A DNA stretch of 8,574 bases from the NCBI GenBank assembly GCA_964590945.1, contig CAZPXF010000088.1:1-8574 (forward strand). Direction: 5' to 3'. Positions 1 to 7,161 of this stretch are shown here, piece by piece (positions within the stretch are counted from its first letter, which is position 1; every line of letters begins with the position of its first letter). Source of the stretch: CAZPXF01 sp964590945. Its GTDB lineage: Bacteria > Bacillota > Clostridia > Lachnospirales > Lachnospiraceae. A model generated the notes under the pieces. That model was not told the DNA's origin. It was given only the letters and a program-made list of their open reading frames with translations, and made no database searches. The translations under genes were made by a program, and so were the position numbers.

Positions 1-72
1 CTTTATCATATGTATCGCCCCTCGCACAAAGGCTCGGCGCCATGCCGCCGGAAAGTGTTTAAAATATTCCAT
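1..72 (-). CDS. N-terminal fragment of an unidentified divergent gene
   Basis: Reading leftward from an ATG at 72-70, the frame stays open for 24 codons to the window edge and begins MEYFKHFPAAWRRAF. The composition (aromatic, Arg and Ala rich, with no stops) looks like real protein, but I recognise no family. A partial Shine-Dalgarno GGCGGG lies at 86-81, 8 bases before the ATG. A well-formed minus-strand promoter at 187-159 points at it, leaving a leader of about 80 bases. A competing plus-strand frame covers 1-102 but has no promoter or ribosome binding site. I infer the start of a gene that continues beyond the window; its function cannot be told from 24 residues. Confidence 0.42.
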   Translation of the reverse strand, partial: MEYFKHFPAAWRRAFVRGAIHMIK

Positions 73-110
73 ATTGCGTTCCCGCCGACAGGTTTTTCCT
101 AAACGACATG

Positions 111-128
111 ATTCGGCTTATGCCAAAT
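111..128 (-). promoter_or_regulatory. Hairpin in the leader of the divergent gene
   Basis: On the minus strand the bases ATTTGGC-ATAA-GCCGAAT form a 7-bp stem with a tetraloop. One of the pairs is a G-U wobble. In plus-strand RNA the same position would be a C-A mismatch, so the fold suits a leftward transcript better. It lies in the inferred untranslated leader, between the predicted transcription start (about 152) and the ATG at 72. It has no U-run, so it is not a standard terminator. It could be a leader structure or an imperfect operator palindrome. Confidence 0.3.
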
Positions 129-158
129 GATCACCATAAGTAAATCACGTGTAAACCC

Positions 159-187
159 ATTATAAAGTAGGAAAAACGGTTTTACAA
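159..187 (-). promoter_or_regulatory. Sigma-A-type promoter, leftward
   Basis: On the minus strand, TTGTAA (187-182) is a 4-of-6 match to the -35 consensus. A 17-base spacer separates it from a perfect TATAAT (164-159). The predicted start is near 152. It faces the partial gene at the left edge. Its -35 box overlaps that of the rightward promoter. Confidence 0.55.
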
Positions 188-209
188 GTATTTCATAAAG
201 TGTTATTCT
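181..209 (+). promoter_or_regulatory. Sigma-A-type promoter for the CLC transporter gene
   Basis: TTTACA (181-186) matches five of six -35 bases. After a 17-base spacer comes TATTCT (204-209), which matches four of six -10 bases. The predicted start is near 216, giving a leader of about 69 bases before the chosen ATG at 285. The first in-frame ATG, at 222, would leave almost no leader, which argues against it. Confidence 0.42.
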
Positions 210-215
210 TAAAAA

Positions 216-284
216 GTACCCATGCCGGAATGGAAAATATCCATGCGCACAATGGCGCCGGAGACATTTAGAAGTGAGGTAAGT
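216..284 (+). promoter_or_regulatory. Leader and ribosome binding site of the CLC gene
   Basis: This is the inferred 5' untranslated region. It contains a small hairpin, ATGGA-AAATA-TCCAT (230-244), a GGCGCC palindrome (254-259), and a Shine-Dalgarno GAGGT (276-280) placed 4 bases before the ATG at 285. The leader is about the size of a fluoride riboswitch, and the downstream protein makes one plausible. I could not align it to the crcB motif: the expected loop-to-tail pseudoknot pairing is absent. Confidence 0.35.
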
Positions 285-1580
285 ATGGATAAATTAATGG
301 AAGAATTAAGGCTGATAGCCCGCATCGCGCGATATGATGCGCGCAAGATATTTGAGAGCCTTCGCATATTTATTAAATGGATCATTTTTGCAGTCATCAC
401 CGGACTGGTTGTCGGCTGGTTCAGCATTCTTTTTGTGCAATGTCTGACTTGGGCGACGAATTTCCGCGAGGCGAATCCGCAGATCATCTTTGCGCTGCCG
501 CTGGCCGGAATTGTTATTGTTTTTTTGTATGGGGTTTTTCAATATCGAAATGACAAGGGCACGAATCTCGTGATCTCGACGATCCATGCCGAGTCGGAGA
601 TTCCTTTGAAAATGGCGCCGCTGATTTTTATTTCCACAGTGCTGACACACATGTTTGGCGGTTCCGCCGGGCGCGAAGGCGCTGCCCTGCAGCTTGGCGG
701 CAGTATCGGCAACCAGCTTGGACGTATCCTTCATCTGGATGAAAAGGATACGCGTGTGATCGTTATGTGCGGTATGAGCGCGGCGTTCTCCGCCATTTTC
801 GGCACTCCGATGGCGGCGGCGATCTTCTCGCTGGAGGTTGTCAGCGTCGGCATTATGTATTATGCGGCGCTCGTTCCATGTGTATTTTCTTCCCTGATCG
901 CATCCATGTTTGCAACGCGTATGGAGATCGACCCGGAATTTTATGTTGTTTACGGCGTCACAGAGTTTACGATACGTTCCTTTGTGCTGATGACGCTGCT
1001 TGGCGTCTGCTGCGCGCTTCTGAGCATCATATTCTGCAAAATACTCCACGGCACAGGAGATCTTTACCGCAAATATTTGAAGAACCCTTATGTCCGGATT
1101 GTATTTTCCAGCGTACTCATTATTATTCTGTCACAGCTTCTTGGAACGTACGAATATTCCGGTTCCGGTATTCCGCTGATCGAAAAGGCGTTCAGCAGTC
1201 AGACGACTCCGGCGACCTTCCTTTTGAAAATGATCTTTACCACGCTGACATTGGAGGCCGGCTTCAAGGGCGGCGAGATCGTACCGTCTTTCACCGTCGG
1301 CGCAACCTTTGGCTGCCTTTTCGGACTGACGCTTGGGCTCACGCCGTCGCTTTGCGCGGCAGTCGGAATGATCTCCGTATTCTGCGGCGTTACAAACTGC
1401 CCGATCACTTCCATGATCATTGGGTTTGAGCTTTTTGGATTTGAACCGATGAGGTTCATGCTGATCGGCGTCTCGATCAGCTATATGCTTTCCGGGTACT
1501 ATGGACTCTACCCGGAACAGACGATCGTGTACTCAAAATACAAGACACAGTTTATCAACCGCAAAGCTAAAGATAAATGA
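285..1580 (+). CDS. CLC-family anion transporter, CLC-F (fluoride/proton antiporter) type
   Basis: A 431-residue, highly hydrophobic membrane protein of the CLC family, which forms homodimers with one anion pathway per subunit. GREG at residues 129-132 supplies the gating glutamate (E131). The first anion motif is GTNLV (92-96) instead of the chloride-type GSGIP. The helix-N motif is GFKGGEIVP (326-334) instead of GxFxP, and the C-terminal YYGLY (405-409) holds the likely central tyrosine Y409. From memory, the CLC-F antiporter of Enterococcus casseliflavus uses M79, E118, E318, V319, T320 and Y396. The spacing from E131 to E331, I332, V333 and Y409 agrees exactly, which favours fluoride export over chloride transport. 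T93 and V333 differ from the usual Met/Asn and Thr. The start at 285 is chosen for its ribosome binding site and promoter distance; an in-frame ATG at 222 would add 21 unlikely residues. CLC membership is near certain; the ion is inferred. Confidence 0.9.
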   Translation: MDKLMEELRLIARIARYDARKIFESLRIFIKWIIFAVITGLVVGWFSILFVQCLTWATNFREANPQIIFALPLAGIVIVFLYGVFQYRNDKGTNLVISTIHAESEIPLKMAPLIFISTVLTHMFGGSAGREGAALQLGGSIGNQLGRILHLDEKDTRVIVMCGMSAAFSAIFGTPMAAAIFSLEVVSVGIMYYAALVPCVFSSLIASMFATRMEIDPEFYVVYGVTEFTIRSFVLMTLLGVCCALLSIIFCKILHGTGDLYRKYLKNPYVRIVFSSVLIIILSQLLGTYEYSGSGIPLIEKAFSSQTTPATFLLKMIFTTLTLEAGFKGGEIVPSFTVGATFGCLFGLTLGLTPSLCAAVGMISVFCGVTNCPITSMIIGFELFGFEPMRFMLIGVSISYMLSGYYGLYPEQTIVYSKYKTQFINRKAKDK

Positions 1581-2078
1581 TCACAAATATTCTTTCACCG
1601 TATTCCACTGTTCCAGCAGACGCTCCACGTTACAGGCCGCGTTTGCCGGACTGGTGGATGGAAGCACGGTGATTTCCCGGCCGGTCAGTTCCTTCTGATA
1701 GCGCCGGTAGAGCTCTCCCGCCTTATTTCCATTTGCAAATATTTTAATATCCGGACAGACTTTTAGAATCCGTTTGATGTCTGTCGGTTCCACATTGCGG
1801 ATGCTGCTGTCGCTGGAGCCCTTGATCTCGCACTTTGCGATCACATCCCAAATTGCGATTCCGTGTTTTAAAAGCACAGCCTTTTTCTCCTCGATCGTAT
1901 CCGGCTCCGGCTCATCGGTCAACAGCCCGATCAGCTTCCAGAACCGATTTCTCGGATGTCCATAATAAAACTTCTGCTCCCGCGACTTTACAGACGGAAG
2001 CGTTCCAAGAATCAGGACCTTTGAATCCTCATTATAAATTGGTTCAAATGTATGTTTGATCGTCTGGTACTCCGCCAT
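1581..2078 (-). CDS. DNA-deoxyinosine (hypoxanthine-DNA) glycosylase, UDG superfamily family 6
   Basis: A 165-residue enzyme of the uracil-DNA glycosylase superfamily, hypoxanthine-DNA glycosylase branch. That branch removes the deaminated adenine base (hypoxanthine) from DNA and starts base excision repair. Motif A, GTLPSVKS (residues 25-32), is followed by YYGHPRNRFW (38-47), a family hallmark. N44 there is probably the catalytic asparagine. The C-terminal motif LPSTSPANAA (139-148) resembles the DNA-intercalation loop of the superfamily. The ATG at 2078 is preferred over an ORF opening at 2141: GGGGG (2088-2084) lies 5 bases before it, and the longer form would run into jetD. The gene starts 23 bases after the jetD stop, so it is the last gene of the Wadjet operon. 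Its TGA abuts the transporter's TGA. The family call is strong; the role beside Wadjet is unknown. Confidence 0.87.
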   Translation of the reverse strand: MAEYQTIKHTFEPIYNEDSKVLILGTLPSVKSREQKFYYGHPRNRFWKLIGLLTDEPEPDTIEEKKAVLLKHGIAIWDVIAKCEIKGSSDSSIRNVEPTDIKRILKVCPDIKIFANGNKAGELYRRYQKELTGREITVLPSTSPANAACNVERLLEQWNTVKEYL

Positions 2079-2082
2079 ATTA

Positions 2083-2088
2083 ACCCCC
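2083..2088 (-). promoter_or_regulatory. Ribosome binding site of the glycosylase gene
   Basis: GGGGGT on the minus strand (2088-2083) lies just before the ATG at 2078-2076 and inside the short jetD-glycosylase gap. It decides for the 165-residue start over the longer frame. It is a G-rich variant of the usual GGAGGT. Confidence 0.5.
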
Positions 2089-2101
2089 ATTCTGCTTTTT
2101 G

Positions 2102-3352
2102 TCAGCATTCCCCTGGAAATGGAAAACCGTCCCGTATACATTCCTGTTCGAGCTTAATCCCCTGAGCCTGCATATATTGCAAAACCGGAGCAATCCTGCA
2201 GGATTCTTCTCTTTCCAGCAACAGGCTGATTCTCTTTCTGTCATTCTCTGACAGATCTTTTGCATATCCTGCGTGATGCTGCAGCTGCTCGATTCCCATA
2301 AGGTACGGCTTAAAAGCGATTCCTGTCTTTTTACAGAGATCCAAATAGATCTCGAATCCGCCCACGTCGATATCTCCGAAGTGCAGATACTCTGCCTCCG
2401 GGAGCATTGCGTGAATATTCTGAAGAAGCTTCCGTCTGATCATATTGTGGTAGCCGCCAAGATAAATTATAATGCTGTCCTTCTCTTTCCACCGGAAAAA
2501 CGTGGTCAGGTTCTCTATCGTAATTACACGTTTTACAGCCGACAGATCTGTCCAGCGCAATACATCCAGATCTTCCCCTGACAATCCGATTCCCTGATAT
2601 AAATCCGCCAGGTCTACGATACACGTATTGTTCCTTCCCAGACACAGCTTTCCCGCGCCTTTGACATACACATAGTTCGGAGTATGGTATATTCCATATT
2701 CCGCAAGGATTGCACAGACCTCCATATCTTTATAATCATCCGCAGGTGAAAAACGGCGCATGATTTTCCCTATTATTCCCAAATGCTTTTCCAGCAGCTT
2801 TGTATCACCGAATTTTCTGCCGGAAAATTCCCGAATATAGGCCTCCTCCTGATTTTCTTCTATCTCGCCGACCATAGCCGCCAGCTTTTTCGTTTCTTCC
2901 GTGTCCTCCAGATCCAAAAATTCTTTTACAGGTTTCCCCTCCCGTATTCTTCTTTCCAGCCATGCTATAAATTCTTTCGCTACCGGCGTGTGATATCTTC
3001 CTGCAAGCTGTTTCAACGTTTCGATTTGCCGCGCTGCCATTTCGGCTTTCGGCGTTCGTTTAACATATCGATATACTTCCGATACATTTTCCTCATTTAA
3101 AATCACTTTCTGAACAATGTGGTTCTCTTTTCCCTTTTTCCATATAATATGAATGTAACCTTTCTGTTCCAGATTCTTTATTGCCGCATGGATATCTTCA
3201 AAGGCCATGGAGCTTTCATCAAAATACGCCGGAAGCAGCTTCTTGGTAAATGGAAATGCTATGTGAACGGCTACTTTATTTTCCCCTCGCGACAGGAGGC
3301 TGTTCTCGTATCTATCCAGAAGAAAATGCAATATTTTGTTCTCATACTGCAT
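2102..3352 (-). CDS. jetD: Wadjet nuclease subunit JetD (TOPRIM domain)
   Basis: A 416-residue protein, the effector nuclease of Wadjet. It cuts DNA that has been captured by the JetABC motor. The N-terminal half is helical, with a winged-helix-like segment around residues 45-90 and a charged arm region around 100-195. The C-terminal part is the TOPRIM fold (DUF2220 type, related to the topoisomerase VI A subunit). It has the metal-binding glutamate in TIENLTTF (E280) and the DxD motif in HFGDIDVGG (D327, D329), with a further acidic residue, E334. All expected catalytic residues are present, so it should be active. The ATG at 3352 is chosen because GGAGGA (3366-3361) lies 8 bases upstream. 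The longer frame would need a TTG at 3370. It overlaps the end of jetC by 11 bases. Confidence 0.93.
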   Translation of the reverse strand: MQYENKILHFLLDRYENSLLSRGENKVAVHIAFPFTKKLLPAYFDESSMAFEDIHAAIKNLEQKGYIHIIWKKGKENHIVQKVILNEENVSEVYRYVKRTPKAEMAARQIETLKQLAGRYHTPVAKEFIAWLERRIREGKPVKEFLDLEDTEETKKLAAMVGEIEENQEEAYIREFSGRKFGDTKLLEKHLGIIGKIMRRFSPADDYKDMEVCAILAEYGIYHTPNYVYVKGAGKLCLGRNNTCIVDLADLYQGIGLSGEDLDVLRWTDLSAVKRVITIENLTTFFRWKEKDSIIIYLGGYHNMIRRKLLQNIHAMLPEAEYLHFGDIDVGGFEIYLDLCKKTGIAFKPYLMGIEQLQHHAGYAKDLSENDRKRISLLLEREESCRIAPVLQYMQAQGIKLEQECIRDGFPFPGEC

Positions 3353-6300
3353 GATAATATTCCTCCACAAAGCTTACCTTTTCATCTGTCATAACCAAAA
3401 GTGTTTCTTCCATCGACGGACCGATATACTGAATCTTATCCGGAGGCGCCGCAATGATAAGCTGCAGCGGCAGCCGGTTCAGAAATTCCAGCACTGCCCC
3501 GATCCGTTCGTCATCCATATTGTTGAAGGCTTCATCAAACATGATCAGTCCTGCCGCTTCTCCGCCTATATTATTGCTGTATAGCTGGACAAAGGACGCC
3601 GCGACCGTCACATAGAACGGCGTCTGCGTCTCGCCGCCGCTCTTTTCCTCGCACACTTTGGAATAATAAGAAAAGCTCCCGTCCATATGGATGATCTTGA
3701 TATCATAATCCATATATGTTCTGTAATCCGTAAATTCATCCAGAATCCTGGCGCTGCTTTCATTGTTCAGAGTCAGACGGTCAAACAGCTCTTCGATAAC
3801 CTCCTTGTGGTTTTCATGAAATACGCCGCTGAATATGGATTCCCCCTGCACAACATTAAAATCATCCATGATCATTTCATAATAGCTACGGTATTTCCTG
3901 CTCGGCATAAATAAGAACTCATATCGCTCATTGCTGAATGTAATTCCCCTCAGCGCCTTATTCAGCTCCTTAAATTCCCCTTGCGCCTGTTTCATATTTT
4001 CCTGAAGCTTTGCGAGGAACTGCTCTCTGAACTCATCCTCTGCTGCCATGCGTGCGGACTGCACCTTTTCCTCATAATCCAAAAGCTCCGAGGTTCGCAG
4101 CCGCTCATAGACAGCGGCAAATTCCGGATATCCCGCCATACTGGCTGCGGCGCCGAAATCATGCTCTGTCTTATAGGCGATCATTCCGTCTATCATCTGC
4201 GTCTCTGCATTCTTTCTTATTGTTTCATTTGCTTTACGGCGCCGTTCATAATTATCCCGAAACTGTTCCAGAGTTTTCTGTCCGGTCTGTGTCTCATATT
4301 CCTTCAGCCACATCGCCAATGCATCGCCCGCTGCATTTCCCAATTCCGCCGCTTTGCCCTGTCTTTCCAGCTGCTCCGCAAGAAGATTTTCCTTTTGGGT
4401 TTTTCTCTCTTCGATCCGCTGACCGATGGTTCCGATCTGCTGATTCCTCCGGTCTATCTCTCCTTGCAGCTCCTTAACCGTTCTTTCCAGAGCTTCCAGC
4501 TGAATCTGCTTCTGTATCAAAGTAGCATTTTTCTTCAAGGTACGGATATTCTCTTCGCATTTACTGATCGCCGCACGAATCATCCGGAGATTGGAAATGG
4601 TCTCTATACGATATTTGATATCCACATCCGGACTTGTATCCAATGGTTCGAGAACGAAGTTCATATCAGACAACCTTTTCTCGAGCCCCTCAATTCTTTG
4701 ATCCAAAGCTATCCTCTGCACTTTTGCCTGTTCAAGCTGTACCTTAAACGCATTTTTCCCGATAAAAGGTATGTTGAATATCTCCGGGCGGATCGCACTG
4801 GCCACACGATTCTGATAACGCATGCACTCCCTCGTGATCGAAACAGGATATTTTTTCAGATCTTCATATCGGTCGCACATCTGCACCTTTCCCAGAATCA
4901 TATGAATATATCTTCTCGCATACTTATTTTTCGACGTGACAACGGACGCCAGAGTCTCAGGCTCTGCCTTATCATATTGCTCCATATGTTGCGTGTTGAT
5001 CAAACCAACACCGTACGCTTTTTTCTCCTTCCGAAGCCGGTCATAAATTCCAAGAGCAATATCAAAGTTCTCCGGTTCAACCAGAATATAGAAACGCTGC
5101 GTATTAAGATAGCCTTCTACCGCATTCCGCCACTGTTCATCCTTGATTTCCAGCAGCTCGCACAGGACATACGGCTCCGGCTTCCGGCCTATGCGTGCAA
5201 ACTCTTCCTTAATCGCAGCCATAACACGCTCCACACCTTCCGGGTAAGTCAGCCTTTTCTTTTCCAGTTTCTCAATTTTTCTGCTTAACTCCTCCCGGTT
5301 CTGTTTCCGGGCGTTCAGCTCAACCTGAATCTCCGCCATCTTACGCTGAATTTTCCCATACATAGCGCTCTTATAGCGGATGACAGTTTCTGTCAACCGC
5401 CGCATTCCGGCAACATCCGTGACAGCTTCGGGATCTTTCAGCTGCTGCTGATAACTCTGCATACAGGTGTCCACGTCAGAAATCTCCAACAGCCTGTCCG
5501 CTGAGTTCAATGCCTTTTTGACGCTTTTCATGAATTCCTTTTTATCGTCCTGATATCTTTGTTCTTCTGCTTTAAGCCGTTCTTTTTCCTTTTTCTGCTC
5601 TTCGAGAGCAAGGAAATCCCTGTTCTGCTTTAATTCGACCCTTAAATTGGTCTCAATCTCCTGTTTTTCGGTGCGTTCCCGGCTAAGCCGGTCTAATTCC
5701 TTACGTATCTCTTTTAGCCGGAATTCATCCGCATGGATCTCTGCATCCGTCCGCTCAATGGTTTGCTTTATAATGTCAAGCTCCGCCTGTTCAAGAAAAT
5801 ATTCATACATGCGATCCTTCTGCTCGCAATCCAAAACCTCTTCATGGTGCTTTTCTATCTTTTCCAGCTTAGTCATCCGTTTTTTCACAGATTCCAGTGT
5901 GCGTTCCAGATCCTGATAAGTGCGTACATTTTCTCTGAGGACGTCAATGTTTACTTCCTTTTCATCCAGTACATAAGAATAGACAAAATCCTTAATATCG
6001 TCGATAGGCTTGAATGCCAGCGCCTTCGGGATCAGGCTGAAGAACTTCTCCTCAATTCTCCCAAGCCTTGACAGAACCATCTTCCTTGCCTCAGTCTGCG
6101 TCTTACACCACTGCCTGATCCCTTTGTTCGCCATACGAAACTCTGAAACAGACCGGATATGGCGGCCGTTCAAAAACATATCGTCTGAAAGCCGTCTATG
6201 ATCTATCAAATACCTGACCGTTGTCTCCTGTCCCTCTGATGCGGAATCCACCACTGCTCCGATAATAAAAAAGCGGTTCTTACTCTCCTCGTAAAACTCC

Positions 6301-6578
6301 AGGGCAACATGGGCGCTCAGCTCCCCTGCCCGCTCATAAGGTCTGTTTTCCCGCCCTGTCTTACATCGTATGTAGCCGGTAAGCTTTCTTTTTCCGTGCT
6401 CATGGGCCGCTTTATTGAAGGAATTGGCGGAACAGCTCACAACAAACTGAATTGCGTCCAAAAGTGTGGATTTTCCTGCTCCATTCTCGCCGGAAATCAA
6501 AGTGGAATCGCCAAAATCGATCATACAATTCGTAAAGCGATGCCAGTTAATCAGCTTCATTCTCGTCAGTTTCTTCAT
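3342..6578 (-). CDS. jetC: Wadjet SMC-type ATPase JetC
   Basis: A 1078-residue SMC protein of the MukB-like Wadjet group, the motor that extrudes DNA loops using ATP. The N-terminal head has Walker A GENGAGKST at residues 30-38 (catalytic lysine K36). Two long charged coiled-coil arms follow, roughly 215-450 and 610-890, around a folded hinge at about 455-610. The C-terminal head carries the ABC signature KSGGETQ (979-985) and Walker B LIMFDEAF (1011-1018), with D1015 and catalytic E1016, then a D-loop. All ATPase motifs are intact. The start at 6578 gives MKKLTRMKLINWHRF, the usual opening of this family. An ATG at 6617 would add 13 residues, and one at 6560 is also possible. It overlaps jetB by 32 bases and jetD by 11 bases. 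SbcC or RecF are ruled out by the operon partners and head sequence. Confidence 0.95.
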   Translation of the reverse strand: MKKLTRMKLINWHRFTNCMIDFGDSTLISGENGAGKSTLLDAIQFVVSCSANSFNKAAHEHGKRKLTGYIRCKTGRENRPYERAGELSAHVALEFYEESKNRFFIIGAVVDSASEGQETTVRYLIDHRRLSDDMFLNGRHIRSVSEFRMANKGIRQWCKTQTEARKMVLSRLGRIEEKFFSLIPKALAFKPIDDIKDFVYSYVLDEKEVNIDVLRENVRTYQDLERTLESVKKRMTKLEKIEKHHEEVLDCEQKDRMYEYFLEQAELDIIKQTIERTDAEIHADEFRLKEIRKELDRLSRERTEKQEIETNLRVELKQNRDFLALEEQKKEKERLKAEEQRYQDDKKEFMKSVKKALNSADRLLEISDVDTCMQSYQQQLKDPEAVTDVAGMRRLTETVIRYKSAMYGKIQRKMAEIQVELNARKQNREELSRKIEKLEKKRLTYPEGVERVMAAIKEEFARIGRKPEPYVLCELLEIKDEQWRNAVEGYLNTQRFYILVEPENFDIALGIYDRLRKEKKAYGVGLINTQHMEQYDKAEPETLASVVTSKNKYARRYIHMILGKVQMCDRYEDLKKYPVSITRECMRYQNRVASAIRPEIFNIPFIGKNAFKVQLEQAKVQRIALDQRIEGLEKRLSDMNFVLEPLDTSPDVDIKYRIETISNLRMIRAAISKCEENIRTLKKNATLIQKQIQLEALERTVKELQGEIDRRNQQIGTIGQRIEERKTQKENLLAEQLERQGKAAELGNAAGDALAMWLKEYETQTGQKTLEQFRDNYERRRKANETIRKNAETQMIDGMIAYKTEHDFGAAASMAGYPEFAAVYERLRTSELLDYEEKVQSARMAAEDEFREQFLAKLQENMKQAQGEFKELNKALRGITFSNERYEFLFMPSRKYRSYYEMIMDDFNVVQGESIFSGVFHENHKEVIEELFDRLTLNNESSARILDEFTDYRTYMDYDIKIIHMDGSFSYYSKVCEEKSGGETQTPFYVTVAASFVQLYSNNIGGEAAGLIMFDEAFNNMDDERIGAVLEFLNRLPLQLIIAAPPDKIQYIGPSMEETLLVMTDEKVSFVEEYYHAV
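3361..3366 (-). promoter_or_regulatory. Ribosome binding site of jetD, inside the jetC coding end
   Basis: GGAGGA on the minus strand lies 8 bases before the jetD ATG (3352-3350). It sits within the last jetC codons, where it encodes the two glutamates of VEEYYHAV. It rules out the TTG at 3370 as the jetD start and implies coupled translation. Confidence 0.65.
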
Positions 6579-7161
6579 TGGTAATCTTTCCCTTTCTGTA
6601 CACTTCCAGTTTCTCATGAGCGCCCTTAATGTCTTCGACCCTGACTGCCATCAAAATAGAATCGTAGATCAGAATCCTGGATTCTTCATTTCCCAAATTC
6701 CGATCCAGAATTTCAATCAGCTGAAACCGCCGGAACAGACTCAGCGCGTTTCGCATTGTAGTTTTATCGATCATTTTATCCCGTATCTGCAGGCTTAGAA
6801 ATTTGTCCTGAATATCCCCTAAATTTATAATCACCTCATCGCTCACAGAAAGCTCTCTTTTCTTTTCATCATACAGGATTCTCAGAATTAATAAAATGAT
6901 GGATTCAAACAACTTTAAGTTCAGACGGTTATAGTTCTGCGGATTTGTAAGCTGGATCACGCCGTATTCCTCGTTGATTTCCAGGCGGTATCCCAGCACA
7001 TCCAGATATTCCCGAAAAACGTCCCTGTGTTTCAATACGAAATAATAGTCCGAACGGTTCGTTACATTGCTTTTGCACAAAAAGCATGTACTGATCAATC
7101 GGTTGCAGATTCGTTTAAATTCTTCTTTTTCTTTTTGGAGCATCCCATCCAGCCATTCCAT
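6547..7161 (-). CDS. jetB: Wadjet KITE subunit JetB
   Basis: A 204-residue protein in the position and size of the Wadjet MukE-like (KITE) subunit, which binds the JetA kleisin and DNA within the JetABC motor. The N-terminal half (about 15-75) looks like a winged-helix unit with a beta-wing at LEINEEYGVIQLT. A hydrophobic helix follows at 84-97 (LFESIILLILRILY). A second winged-helix-like unit at 110-175 includes DKTTMRNALSLFRRFQLIEI. The C-terminal tail after about residue 190 is acidic and is encoded in the region shared with jetC. Its ATG overlaps the jetA stop by one base (TGATG), and GGAGGA at 7174-7169 lies 7 bases upstream. Assignment rests on context and fold-like pattern more than on a catalytic motif, since the family has none. 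Confidence 0.88.
   Translation of the reverse strand: MEWLDGMLQKEKEEFKRICNRLISTCFLCKSNVTNRSDYYFVLKHRDVFREYLDVLGYRLEINEEYGVIQLTNPQNYNRLNLKLFESIILLILRILYDEKKRELSVSDEVIINLGDIQDKFLSLQIRDKMIDKTTMRNALSLFRRFQLIEILDRNLGNEESRILIYDSILMAVRVEDIKGAHEKLEVYRKGKITNEETDENEAD

Noticed and set aside
31..51. GC-rich hairpin CGGCG/CGCCG as a terminator
   Set aside because: No T-run follows on either strand, and it falls inside the open minus-strand frame, where codon content explains the sequence.
225..270. Fluoride riboswitch (crcB motif)
   Set aside because: The GATGG loop and the complementary 3' pseudoknot strand cannot both be found; only a short ATGGCGCC resembles the consensus.
222..284. Upstream ATG at 222 as the transporter start
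   Set aside because: It lacks a ribosome binding site and would lie about 6 bases from the predicted transcription start; the added residues show no family resemblance. The ATG at 285 has GAGGT before it.
306..1049. 247-codon minus-strand open frame
   Set aside because: Antisense shadow of the well-supported CLC gene; its Arg/His/Asn-rich, low-hydrophobic product looks non-biological.
2079..2141. Longer N-terminus for the glycosylase, starting at 2141
   Set aside because: It would overlap jetD and precede the family's normal opening; the GGGGG site supports the ATG at 2078.
3981..5288. 435-codon plus-strand open frame
   Set aside because: It lies antisense to the JetC coiled-coil region; its leucine/serine/phenylalanine-rich translation mirrors the charged codons of JetC and has no family resemblance or ribosome binding site.
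3342..6578. JetC as SbcC, RecF or a chromosomal SMC
   Set aside because: Shared Walker motifs explain the resemblance, but the flanking JetA, JetB and JetD genes identify the Wadjet type.
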